Positions 18,999-31,600 of a DNA stretch of 64,000 nucleotides are shown here, piece after piece. This DNA is from Peronospora farinosa. Its lineage: Eukaryota > Oomycota > Peronosporomycetes > Peronosporales > Peronosporaceae. Within the stretch, counting starts at the first letter, position 1, and the number at the start of each line of letters is the position of its first letter. A program made the translations under genes and the position numbers. The notes beneath the pieces were generated by a model. The model saw only the letters and a program-made list of their open reading frames with translations, did not search any database and was not told where the DNA came from. Location of the stretch: assembly GCA_947646735.1 (NCBI GenBank), contig CANTFK010000417.1, forward strand, positions 1 through 64,000. Reading direction: 5' to 3'.

Positions 18999-21900
18999 AT
19001 GGTCCTCTCTCCTGCTTCATCCTCTCATTATACCCGTGTCATATGTGGAGGTCTACCATGGCCTGCAATACGTGGTGAACGTCTATTGCGTGCATTTCAT
19101 ATTGCTAATCCAAGTCAAGAAGAAGAAGAAGAAGAAGAAGATGCTTTTCCCTATAAACTCGAACTTTGTGTACCAACCGCCGGTCACTTGGCTTTAGTAT
19201 TGGTCCAACGTACCCCGGGGGTACAATTGAACAATCCCCCGAATAGTCATACTACGACCCGAGCTTCTCCTCGTGTTGTATACGTTCTAGATGCGTTACC
19301 ACATTCATATCCAAGACGAAAACCTCGTGAAGACAAGACACGGAAGAAAAATACTGCTCCAGGGGCACAAGTACCATCGCACCAAGTGGATGAGCTGGAA
19401 CTGTTTCAAGAATTATTTGCACCTCATACACGAGCTGCAGGAGGTAAAGAAGACAGTGTCGTGATCAAGGCGCCGTTGCTCTGTGCTCGGTTTGATTGCC
19501 GCGTGGTTTCCATTCGATTCATTCGGAGTGCAGGAAATTTTTCGAACTCTTCAAAGCTCTGTAGAAATGAGAGCAAAGGGCTGAATGACTCTTTTGCGTC
19601 CGTGAATTCGTCAACGTCGTCATCGTCGTCGTCAATGGGTGCTTCATCATCTTCAAGGGTTGTTGGAGCTGCAGCTCCGTTGAGATGTATTGTTGCAAGA
19701 GAAGATGGGATGGCATTTTTGTGGGAGTGGCAGGCCGATTTGTTTCAATGGGTATTTCTGAACAAATTGTGCTTTCTAGAGAACCCGAATTTAAAGTGGA
19801 CGCGACCAGTTATGGCATTTACGACATGTGATTTACCACTCGATAGCAAAACGTTGGGGTTGAGTGTTGACAAACGAGGTAACAGTGGAAACGAAATTGG
19901 TTCGAATGGTGCGGCAGAAATAGTCTGGTGGTCGACAGCAACTAAACACGAGCCCAAGCTAAAAATTCGACGACTGCGTCTTGAACGCACAACTGATGCA
20001 CTGCGAGCTACTGATGTCGTGGTTGGAAGTGCATTTACTCCAAAGCCATTGTGCAATGATGTCGTCAAATTATTGAGCTCAAAACTAGGACTTTTTGCGA
20101 TTTCCAGAACGCAGGGGATATTCTTTCGTAGCTCGGTGGCTTCACTTAAGACTGTAGCTATGAGTTGGCACAAGATTTTCTCGCTCGATGAAGCAAACAC
20201 GATTCCAGAGATGTCACAGATTATGGTATGTATGCACAGCGTGACTGGCGAGATCGTGGTTCTACTTCGCGAGTCTGGTGAAATTTACCTCGTCACGCCT
20301 AAGCCTTTAACCACGTCTACTTCTTCCAGCTGTGATGCACGTGAAAACGGATCGTGTACGATGATTTTCGCTCGAAAGTTAACGACTTTGGCATGCTGGC
20401 AGCAATTTAGTAGTACAGCTCATGACGACGATAACCAGGCTCTTGATGTGCTAGATATTGCTGCACACCGCCACGTTTTTCTTGTGCTAACACGCAGTGT
20501 GCTTTACGTTTACACGCTGATTGCTGGTAAACTCCTTGAGACTGTAAGCTTGCCAGATGCAATTGCTAGGTCTTCTCAGCAACACGGATGCAAGTTTTGG
20601 ACCATTTCTGGGAGTGCAAGCTCCGTAGGTTTATGGGCTCCGTGTGGGTTTTGGACAATCTGTCTGCCTCTAGCAAAGGTGGTTGCTGCCGCATTGCATC
20701 AACCGCAGTCTACGACACGAGACAACAGAAATGATTCGCCGACGGGAAATGACCCCGAGGCAGCGTTCCAGGCCGTGAAGGATTATGGCGTAGGCGACTT
20801 GCATTTAGAGGCGGTGCGTTACGCCCTCGACGTTTTGGAAAGAGTAACTCCTTCGGCGATGGACCCAACTCAAAGCCATCCCGAAGCTTGGGAAGCAATG
20901 TGGCACACTGTGTCAAGTCCGGCATTTCTCTTGGCGCTTCTCGATAATCGAGCTACATCTGACCACGTCATTCATGAGCTCGCGCAGCACGTATCCGCTA
21001 TTTACAATACCGCAAGTGACATCCGTTTATATGGTCGATTGGACGGTCGAGGCTCTGCAAGTAACAATGATAACCACTTGCTTCGACTAACGCCTGCTAA
21101 TCTTGAGTCGCTGCACCATCTCTCTAACTGGATCGTCTTGGCCAAGCGAAAGCTTGCGCGTCTGGAAACAAGCAGCAGTGATACCTTGAAGTCATCGCCT
21201 TCTGTATCGTCTCCTAGAGGTTCTGGCAGTATATATCAAGCAATGAGTGAGCTTACTGCTATACTCGCCAACGAAGATGATTTATCCATTGCACAGGACA
21301 GGCAAAGCAATCTTCAGCGGAAAGAGTCTGTGGTAGATCCAAAGGATGTGCACAACTTCCGACTTAGTCGAAAATTGCGCCCTATGAGCAGCTTGCGGTT
21401 TGCTGCTGGTTGTAGTACTAGCTCGGAACGGCAAGGGCGGCAGTGGCTTTTGCAGCTCGAATCTTTCCTCTTGGACGGCGTTGCTTTCAAGGACGAACGT
21501 CAATCGGGTGGTGCTTGTCGTGTGATCAGATCAGAGGCGACACCTAGTCATCGGCTGTTTCATAGCGAGCGAGTGCTGGCCGATTTCCGCCACGTCACAG
21601 CGTCTTCATTTTCAAAGCACATGTACCTGGAGTCTATGAGCCGCTTGTATCTATTGTATGAGCCTGAGTCCCTACTTCCGTTCATCCGATGCGTCGAGCG
21701 TTTCTGTCCTCGGCTATTCTCGCTGTCTGGGCATCAATCTTTGGCTCGATCACACGCTGAGCGGGCGCTGACACTTTTGCCTCCCTTGGGGGTTATCACG
21801 AACAAGGTTATTAAATCAATGGAGAGCAATGATGGACAGGCACCTAAGGCCTCTCTACTAGCGTACGTTGACCTTTTGAGTTACTGTGGTCACCACTCTG

Positions 21901-22301
21901 AAGCCTGCAGAGCGCTTTTACAATGCCACCTTTACGAAGAAAGCAAGCACAAATTCTTGTTGCTGCAAAAGGGCGCACAAGATGTACAACATTGTGGTGA
22001 TGACGAGCAAGTAGAGAAAGATCAGGCCCGGGTTACCGCTTCGAATGCTGTCTACTTTCTGCTTCTGGAGTATTGCATGAACCATGGTAATTCGACGGAG
22101 CTGAATGCGTTGCTCATGCTGAAGCCAGCCAATGTGGACATGCTGCATGTACTTAAAGCACTCCGTACTGCTTTTTCTTGCTGCAAGAACCAACGACAAC
22201 AGAAGGGCAATCGAGCTTGCGCCACCGGCATAACTGTTGGTGAATTGCGACCAGTGCTTGCTGCTCTGATGCAGCAGCGGCGCAGTGGGGTGGCGAAGTA
22301 A
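18999..22301 (+). CDS. Unassigned 1100-aa protein, propeller-like N-half and helical C-half
   Basis: A single open frame with no recognised catalytic motif. It has an acidic E-run near residue 40, Ser-rich loops near 205-215, and beta-strand-like segments in the first half (for example LRCIVAREDGMAFLWEWQ). The last third is helical, with DLLSYCGHHSEACRALLQ and YFLLLEYCMNHGNSTELNAL suggesting an alpha-solenoid. That architecture recalls trafficking or nuclear-pore scaffolds (BLOC-2/HPS, VPS or Nup types), but I cannot assign it. The ATG sits at the end of an (AT)n run, so a start in an upstream exon is possible. It is divergent from kelch-BTB A. Confidence 0.7.
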   Translation: MVLSPASSSHYTRVICGGLPWPAIRGERLLRAFHIANPSQEEEEEEEDAFPYKLELCVPTAGHLALVLVQRTPGVQLNNPPNSHTTTRASPRVVYVLDALPHSYPRRKPREDKTRKKNTAPGAQVPSHQVDELELFQELFAPHTRAAGGKEDSVVIKAPLLCARFDCRVVSIRFIRSAGNFSNSSKLCRNESKGLNDSFASVNSSTSSSSSSMGASSSSRVVGAAAPLRCIVAREDGMAFLWEWQADLFQWVFLNKLCFLENPNLKWTRPVMAFTTCDLPLDSKTLGLSVDKRGNSGNEIGSNGAAEIVWWSTATKHEPKLKIRRLRLERTTDALRATDVVVGSAFTPKPLCNDVVKLLSSKLGLFAISRTQGIFFRSSVASLKTVAMSWHKIFSLDEANTIPEMSQIMVCMHSVTGEIVVLLRESGEIYLVTPKPLTTSTSSSCDARENGSCTMIFARKLTTLACWQQFSSTAHDDDNQALDVLDIAAHRHVFLVLTRSVLYVYTLIAGKLLETVSLPDAIARSSQQHGCKFWTISGSASSVGLWAPCGFWTICLPLAKVVAAALHQPQSTTRDNRNDSPTGNDPEAAFQAVKDYGVGDLHLEAVRYALDVLERVTPSAMDPTQSHPEAWEAMWHTVSSPAFLLALLDNRATSDHVIHELAQHVSAIYNTASDIRLYGRLDGRGSASNNDNHLLRLTPANLESLHHLSNWIVLAKRKLARLETSSSDTLKSSPSVSSPRGSGSIYQAMSELTAILANEDDLSIAQDRQSNLQRKESVVDPKDVHNFRLSRKLRPMSSLRFAAGCSTSSERQGRQWLLQLESFLLDGVAFKDERQSGGACRVIRSEATPSHRLFHSERVLADFRHVTASSFSKHMYLESMSRLYLLYEPESLLPFIRCVERFCPRLFSLSGHQSLARSHAERALTLLPPLGVITNKVIKSMESNDGQAPKASLLAYVDLLSYCGHHSEACRALLQCHLYEESKHKFLLLQKGAQDVQHCGDDEQVEKDQARVTASNAVYFLLLEYCMNHGNSTELNALLMLKPANVDMLHVLKALRTAFSCCKNQRQQKGNRACATGITVGELRPVLAALMQQRRSGVAK

Positions 22302-22651
22302 CTGTTGGTGGGTCAAAATCGATGATTATCAATCCGATATGGAGTGAGCTATATGTTTCCTGTTTGTGGTAGTATACTATGTCGCCCTTTGGTGAAGAGG
22401 TTTCGGAGTCGGTTGATAGTTCCCGTAGCATTGTCCTCAACCAGCGTTGCATACATGTTCAAAACCAATAACAAACTCTTGCGGTCACCTTTGTTTGATC
22501 TGATAAAACAAGTAATCGATATGCAAGTGCGCGCAGTAATTCTGGTTTGCAAAAGGAGAACATGGATGTTCATTCGATCATCGTAAGTCAAGTTCCACTT
22601 GAAAGCAAATGACAACGGCATGTGACTCATCAGCTCCGTTCCATCACCACT
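22302..22651. other. Intergenic, convergent with the dynein gene
   Basis: 350 nt between the stop codons of two convergent genes. No feature was recognised. Confidence 0.45.
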
Positions 22652-25600
22652 CTAGGCCTGCAACTCCCAGAGCACAAGTGCCACCGATCGCTGCACCCAC
22701 TGTGTTTTGGGAAATGCAGAATGTTCTGCATTTACCGCCACGGAAAACACCAGAGTTTCACGCTTACTGTTCGAGTACACCGGAAGCTGTCGAAGCTTAT
22801 CTGTTTCCATAACCCCAGGAGCCCAACGAAGGTATAACACCGACAAGCTATTGCGGATTTCATTTGACGGCGCAAAGCCAGTGAAGTTCCAAGTAGCACC
22901 CTCAAGCAGAAGTCCACAAGCGGCAAAACCACCAGCTGATGAGCCCGATGGATCTTCCACATGGGCAAGTAGATGTAGTTCATCCAACGAGCATCCAAGA
23001 TCCGCTGCAGCGTTTTGACGAGCGGCCGTCACGAAAGCCTCAGGCGAGAAGAATCCACCCAACCAGATGCCACTAGGCTTCTGCAGAATATCTGCCGGAG
23101 CAAGCTGTGCTAACTCCTTTAGCTGGCGCACGCGTCGAGAGAAGTCCGTAAGCCACTCACTCAAACTAAGCTCATTCGAGACGCGGTACAGTTGTTTCCA
23201 TTGCTCAGGCACCTGCTCTCGGAAAAGCGTACGCATGGCTTCTCGAGTTTCATTTGAAGGCTTGGCCTTGTAAGCACATACCTGCTGCACTGTACGTAGT
23301 AAACCACCCACGGTGCCCAGATATTGTGCTCCAAGTTCCAGCTCACGGAACATGCAGCGATAGACGGGGTTGCCGAAGTGCACGGGATCCTGCGCAGCAG
23401 GCACAGAAAGTCCCTCCGCAGGGAACAGCTCGAGCCACACACCGACGCGTCGGTCTAGATCCTGCACCCACTTGGGGCGCACATCGTCGCCATCTGCAGC
23501 AGCAGTGCCCAGGACCATCTTGCTCTCTTCCCCTGCATCAGCAGTATCATCTCCGCCTTCACTTCCATAAAAGTCTTGCATTATCTGCAAATTACGCAGC
23601 ATGCGCGTACCTTGGCTGATAAGCACCATTGTTTCCGCTGAGCGTGGAAGGCCCATCCATGAAGGTGGATTTGTGGTGGGAAGGGCAAGGATCCATTCCA
23701 TGAACTGCGCCTTAGTTTTTCCCTGAGCGATCACTACTCCAGCATCATTGCCTTCACCAGGAGCAACAAGCTCAAAGGTATTCTCGTAGCTGGCTGCCGT
23801 GAAAACATGCGCCAAAAGCGTATCCATCAGCTCCTGGTCGAACGTGTTGTCCACGCGGCCACCGTACACGGACTCCTTCAGCGTAGTTCGGATCGCTGTC
23901 CATGGAATGTTGTCAGGAGCAACGTGGGCACGGCCACCGGCCACCGAGTCCATCCAGCGGTCGATCACATCGCAAGCGCCACGGAAGTCAGACTGACTGA
24001 ACTCGTACGTTTTAGACCAGCCTATTGGTACGAAGCGCAGACGTTCATGCACTAGCGCATGGAACCACGCAAGCAGCAGGTACAACCGAGCACGTTCAGC
24101 CGGTGAGTGATTCATGCGCTCAGCTGCCACTGTATCAAGCGATCGCACCATACTTAACTTCATGCCACTGGGTGGCTCAAATACAAAGATGTCGCACATG
24201 CGGACGAGATTCACCGGCAAGTTGGGGTTGATCTCGCTTGTCAAGAACAGGCGAAAGTTCGGGTGAACACTCTCGCGAGCGTTATAGAGCTTCTTCTCCA
24301 CACTTACAAGCCATGACGGGCACAAATGTACATTGCGAAGTAACAGCCAGGAGCCGTGCTTCAATGCCGTATTCAGACCCTTTTCTGCCGCATCGAAACC
24401 CTCGGATGAACCCATGGACACGGAATTGTACTTCTTCTGCTGGGCAGCAGCAAGGTCGTCAATCTGCGCACTTGGGTCGAACCCCGTCGTTGAGCACAAA
24501 AGCACGCCACGTGCTGCCTTAGTATCTTCTTCTACGTTCTTAGAGAGTTCGATCTCACCACGCCATGGAAATGACGCCGTGAACACTAGGTCGATGTATC
24601 GCTCTGATGCAAACATAATCCGATCGGGCCGTAAGAAGTGGATAACAATCATGTTTCTGAACGCGGCCAGACGAGGACTTGCCAAAGCTGCAGCGTACTG
24701 CGTGTCCCAATCAGCTGGAAGAGCCTCCTCAGCCGATGGGGTCCTGATAAAGGTATTCCATTCAGCAGCATGCTCACGTATGTGCGTCTCCAAGTGCTTA
24801 AATGTCGGCAACTTTATCATTTTCAACAACTGGTCAATGTCAGTCTTCGAAAAGGCTGGCAGCAATTGCTCGAGCTCGCTCCGCTGTTCGGCGTTGCTAT
24901 CACCTTTGAAGAAAGTTAATGAGTTTCCAAGCAGCATGTCCACATCCTCATCAGTAGGCCCATCAAACCCAGCACTATCATCCATAGTAGCCTTAACTTC
25001 AGCGACTACTCCACTTTGCTGCTCGAGCTCCAAGTAAATTTGTGACAGACGGAGTGCAAACATCAGCTTGTCATTTTCAGCAAGACCTCTGCTCACGAGT
25101 CTAGCAAGCTGTACGAAAAGCTCAGTAGAAATACTAGCAAGGCGTGCCGATTCTCCTCCTTCAGTCGGCTGAGACAATACCTTGGACAACAGTGACAAGA
25201 AAAAGTCGAGCGAGTACTGATACAGGAAGTGGACCGACGACAAGTTCTCCAGTGCAAAGAACAATTGTGAGCTTGCCTTTGCAAGTGGACGGTAGCGGCT
25301 TGTTGCTGCCTCTACGATTGCCATCGTCGATTCCGTTTCTGCCACTTGCTGCGAGATCTGGGCAGCCTCTGCTTTCATACTCTCCAAAGCATTGATGACA
25401 CGATCGTCGTCTAGAATGTTGCCCTGAACATTATTAATTTGCTGCAACAAAGAATCCTCCAATTCGCGCAGCTTTGCTTGGTATTCACCCTGCAATTTCA
25501 GAAGATTATTGCGCTTTTTCTCTGCTTCGGGCTGTTCACTCTTGAGAAGGATGCTCAGTCCCTGACTTTCCAAGGAGCTCGGAGTGACTGTGAAATTGAC

Positions 25601-28600
25601 AAAAGTCACACGACTGCAAATATCGGGTGAGAAACGGCACGATGGATCTCGTGTAATTAAGAAAAGTCGAAAGTCCGGTGAGTAATCAATTTCCTCTCCT
25701 GCGAGGCGAATTAAAACGCGACCACCCGTTTTGTAGAGTTCTCGGTTCAACACAGGATTCAATATTGGATCGATGTTTTCCACCTCGTGAACCAAAAGGG
25801 CAGTGCCAAAGCGAATAGCACTGGCCAGCACCTTCATGAACGAGCTGTCCAGGAACGAAGTCTGCGCAATTTTTGTGTTTGTCTTGAGACTATAGTACTT
25901 CATGATAAAATTGTTCGCTTGTCCAGATGGATCAATAATCAGCGGGAAGCGGTGGAAGCGCTGCAGAATGATAGCGTTCTCATAGCACAACTCATCCGAG
26001 GGCAAGTCGCTCATCTGCCACTCCAACTGCTCGTTTGGACGCGACAGATAATCTACAAAGCTCAACTGCGGTTTCGTACTGATGCCCATCAATTCCAAAA
26101 TGTCGCGCCAATCCTGAATCAAGATTTTTCTCTGCTGGAAATCAAGGAAACCGATATATGTGAGGAAAGCAGAGGATAATAATGTGTCCCCTACAAGCGT
26201 CTTCATCTGGGTTCCAAAGTCGTTGGAGCCAGCCTCCCATCGCTCACTCTCTTGCAGCAGACTCTTCAGCAGTGCAACGGAACGCTCCACCTTCTTGGAC
26301 ACGGACGTCATGTCGTTTGTGATCATTTGCGCCTCGTTAATCAATGCCGCATATTCGTGCTTGAAGTTTTCGATCCGAATCTCAAGCGCATCGATGGTCG
26401 TTTTGGCCTGCTCGTATCTCGCACGTAGATCAGATGACGTGTCGATCAGAGTCTGCACCTCGTCTCGTAACGGTTGGATCTTATGCAGGATGTTTGTGTA
26501 ACTAAGCTGTGAGACAACCCACTTGTACAACGGGCCACACGCCTTTGATGCACGATTGACCTTTTCATAATCGAACTCGTCAGTCTTGTCGACGTAATTG
26601 ACTTGAATGGTGTGTCTCTGCCGAGCCGTCAGCTTCTCGGAGTCAAAGTTTACAACCTGCGAAATGAAGTCGTCTTTTCGGATGAAGCGACGTAAGTCAG
26701 CCCATTCCAGACTCGACTCACCAAGCATCACTGCAACTGCCTCCATGGTCATTCGGACGGCAGCAGGAGGCCGTGCCAGTGCACGAATTTCATCGAGCTG
26801 TGCCTTACGAATCGAGTTCACAGACGCTTGGGCATCTAAAAGCGCAGGTTCAGCTTGAGCAAGATCGGCCTCGACAACCTTTTTCCGCGAGCGTATCTGT
26901 TCGTCCTTGCTTGCAAGATCAACAGCAAGTGCCTCTGTAACTTTCTTTTTTTCTTGTGCCTCATTTTGCTCCTGCACCATTTGCTGGAGCTTTTCGTTTG
27001 CTTCCACATCTTTTTTCTTGAGCTCCTTCTCTTTAAGGCTGAGCTGACCTTGTAGCTCCGCCACTTGCTCGCGAGTAGCCTGCAGTTTCTGAACGCCAAC
27101 ATTCAAGTGAAGTTGCTGATCTTCCACCTGGGCACGCTTTTCGGAATATAGCGACACAAAGTGGCAAATGAATTCCAGATAGTCTCGAGGGGATATGTGA
27201 TTGTATTTCATATGACGTTTTTGAAGACGACGCATGTGTAGCAGGACAGCGTGGTGAAACTGAACGATACTTCCGACCAGTACATCATGGAACGTTCCTG
27301 TAGCAATATGTGGAACCAGTTTCGCCAAGACTTCCGCAGCATCATCAAGAATGACGTAGTCAGTAGACCCAGCAAGGTCTAGTGTGTTTGTAAACTCGTA
27401 CGCCACCTGTGCTAGCGCGTGATCGTTCCATGTACCAAACCAATCCACTACGCACCGATTAAAGAGAGCGGGGGATGTATTAGTACGGTTTTGAAAGTCG
27501 CCCGAAGCTGGATTCATTGTGAATACCACGTGCAGATTACGCTGCACTTGTTTGGTAAAGTACCGAAACAACTCGTCCTCGGTATTTTCCACAATCACCC
27601 CATCCCGTTGCACAGCTTCACGGCAAGCATGCATGAGTGACGTGTATTCATCATCTTCGAACAGACCTGGCACTTCACCAGAAGCCAGTAAAGCATTCAT
27701 ACGCTCCAAGAAAGCGGAATCAAGCACATTTGACTCGTCAAAGATGAAGCAAATCTTTTCAGCTTCGCAACCACATCTCTTAAGTACAACGCGAAGGTCA
27801 TCGTCAAAGTTATCTAGAGTATAATTTGACGTTAGCTTGATCTGAAACACAGACATGCCGTTCATCCAGCTAACAAAGCGAGAAAGAACGGTCTTGCCTG
27901 CGCCACTTTCACCAACAAGCAACAAGTGGCCGAGCGGTTGACGAAGAACGCGATCAATGCGAAGAACATGGTCGATCACAGAATCAAAAACCACCAGCTG
28001 AACGTTTAGTTCTTCCTCGTAGAAGACGCGCAAGCGGGCTTCAACATGTTTACGGAGATCAGTCGTCGTGACTTCCGTGTAGTTCTTTGAGAGCCATGTA
28101 CTGAACAAAATTGGGTGTTGACCTCCATATTCCACCACCTCTAAAGCTGTAGCACTCTGAGGGAAATGGTTTCTCAGAGTCTCCTTTACCATGTGGAAAC
28201 ACCACTTTTGCTCTTCAGATGTCACTAAACGATCCATGAAAAGTCGTAGTGCCTCATGAAAGACCAGTTTGACCAGCGTTTCGATGTCTATTTCGTATTC
28301 CAATGGTTCAATGGCTTCGTATAGCGCACGCATCCATCTCGACAGCTCTCGGGGACTGTAGACGTAATGTGGTTGCATCTCCGCCGTGTATTTCTTCTGG
28401 TTGCTATCGTACACGTCAACCATCGCATCAGTAAGCGGTTGCACATACGATCGAAGCGATGGGGTAAGCTTTAGCAAAGCACGGTTGAATGTTCCATAAA
28501 TCTGCTTGAGTGAAGGATAGGACGGAAAATCAACCAACAGAATAGGCGCATGGCGCATTAAACGCAGTGAAATTGGCACACGACCAGGATCTGTTGGTGG

Positions 28601-31600
28601 GTTGCAAGCACCAACAAACTGAATACGCTCCAACCGGACCCATGTGTTCTTACCACCTAACCAAAAGCCACCTTGCTCAATTAATTGCCTCAAGAACGTG
28701 ATCACGCGTTGTGTTCCGTATATGTCAGCCTCAGGAAGATTGATTTCATCACAAAATACAACCAGCCATTTTTCTGGTGCATTCGGTGTCAGCAACATTC
28801 CATTGGGAGTACGTTTGTACTCACAGTACTGAGAGAATGTCTTCAAAATAAGCTCAGGTAAAGTTCCAGACGAGAAATTGAGGCTTGCAAACTCGAACTC
28901 GGGAAGTGAGTTGATGGTCGAGGACAGAGTCATCGTCTTACCACTGCCAGGGGGGCCACAAAGAATGAGCGGCCGATGTTGCGAGAGCCACCCTCGTAGT
29001 ACTTCGACATGACGAATCGTATCCACCGTAGTTACAACAACATCCGTCGACAGCACCTGGTGACTCTCAAGATCCAATTGTGGAATTGATCGTAACCACT
29101 GGCGCCATTCACCATCATCGATATTAACTTCGTACTCGAGCAGAGTGTTGCCCGGTGACCCGGACAAAGGAAACTCCAAGCGATTTTCGAGCGTTTGCAC
29201 AACAAATTCGCAGAGGTCGATGCGATAGACAGAGTCCATCGAGCCACCGAAACCCCAAAGAATCGAAAATACAAACCACTTCGGTACAAAGCGGGACATC
29301 AGTTCAGCTGTCATCGGAAAATCAGAATGACCTTCGTTGTACTCGTTGATGCGAGACAACCCCCTTCCGAGCAACGTAAACATCGACATTAGCAAACGCA
29401 GCGCCGTGGCTTCCATGATGTGCGTTTGACCCAACGCATGCTCTAAACAAACCTCGATCAATGAGGGCATGTCACTTCCACGATCAATCAGATTTCGGAG
29501 GGTAACAACGTAGGTATGAGCAGTCTTTTTTGCCAGCTCACTTTCGCTAGGCTGCAGAGAGAATGATGATACGACAGACACGTCATCCCGCATCTTTAGC
29601 AGATAGTGCTCGACGATGTGGCATGTCTTGACCGTATCATGCGAAAACCAAACCATGCCACAACGACTGACAGTAGCCAGTGTTGCGTAACGCAGCGTCT
29701 CCGTTTCCATCATGATCCACACATTCGGTGGAATCTCAAGACGTTCTCCAGACGGAAGCGTCAGCAATCGGTTATCGTCTAGCACAGAGTTCAAGTTCTC
29801 AGCCCATTCGGGATCTACGTCACCGTCAAAAATGATCCAGTGTCGCTTTTCACTTTCGCCTCGTACGCTATTAAGCACCTGACGGAGCAAATGCGTGAAC
29901 ACACCGTCCGTCCACTCCAGCGTCGTGTTATCAAGAACACCGTAGAGATGCTCCTTTGAAAGAGCCTTCGGGTCAATTACGTATGCTTCGCCTCTTACAC
30001 CATCAATAAATTCCATGGCATCCATCAGAATGCGCCATGCACTCGATTTTCCTGTCCCCGACGCACCAACAAGCATCACACCGTGGCGTAGTTGCATAAC
30101 CTGGTACAGTTGCAGAGCCTTTTCGACCCATTGCTCATTTGCAACGTAATTGGCTTTCGTTGCTAGTTCTACGATCTTTGCACGAAGATTGTCGTCTTCA
30201 ATGCGGTGGGCCTCCGTGCCTGGAAATACCCCCTTCAATAGCGTTTCAAACACAGGCACATCGTTTGAAACTAACTTGGGCAAAATTGTATCAGTAATGG
30301 AGCCAATCAGTGCCTTCGTTTCCAGCTCCTCAATGTTTGCTGATGCCGAGCTATCTTGTGCTTGGGTGATCTTTCGCTTGAGCTGACCAGCGCTCACAAG
30401 AACACTCTTCAATGCGCGAAGTCCGAAATCGTAGTGAGGCTGCTTCGAAAGTTGGTCTCCACAAAGGTTGAACAAAAGCACAACCTTTGCAGAAATTTGC
30501 TCAGCTGTGGTAATACCTTGGGAGAATAGCATCACCTGCGCGATCAACTCGCGATCAGGAGCAACCATTGCAATGCTCCGGAAAAGTTGCTTTAAGTTAT
30601 CCGGTAGATTCGATCGCCCAGCGTAGCCTGGGTTCATCGTCACAAAAATACCCACATCCGGATTCAGCTTCACACTCTTACCGAGCAACTCGATGGTAGC
30701 ATTGGGACTTCTGGCACTCGTTACTATCTGCGAGGTACCAGAAGCCTTCTTGACCATCAATGATGACACTCCACTTTGAATTGCCAAAATTTGCTGGGAG
30801 ACGGCAGAAAGCACACGCTCTTCGAGGCGGTTGAACTCGTCAAAACAACCCCAAGCGCCAACTTGGCACAGGCCCACAAAAATGCGCCCCATCGCTTGAA
30901 AATCGAAGTGCTCATCACAGTTGAAGACCAGCACAAAACGGCCAAGATGCGATCCCAAGGCTTTAACCGACTCTGTTTTGCCCGTGCCCGCAGGACCGAA
31001 TGGGTTTCCACCCATTCCGAAGTCCAACGCCTGAGTCAGTGTGAGGTAGCAACGTTCTGTAAGAGGAGTTTGCACAAGCCTCTCTCCAACACCAAAGTAC
31101 TCAAATCCATAAGAAAAGCTTGCGTTTGAAATCTGGATGGTAAGCTTCTTGAGTGGATTCAATTCCTTAGCTTGAAAGTAATGGCGCATGTGATACAGCC
31201 AGCGAAAATCCTCTGCGCTGCTAACCTTGGCCTGACTCAAGCGTTTGGTTACACTTTTCTGATGCACAAGTTCAGTAATTAGCTGTTCATACTTTTTCCG
31301 GACATCGTTCTTCACATCCGTAAGAACGCGCTCACTCAAAATGAGTAGCAACCTATCCAACTGCTCCACGACCATCGACAGCGTATCACCACCGGTCTTC
31401 AAGACGCTTTCGACATCGTTCGACCACTGCACTTGGGTAGCAAGAATGACCACCTGAGCCGGGAACTCTGACACCCACTTCAGATACGAATCGGCACTTT
31501 CTTCTGTCGGACAGGAATGTACAGCTTCCTCCAAAAGTAGCGATAGTGTTTTACGCATCTGTTCCTCTACCTTACCTAGCCAAACATTAATGCGGGTATC

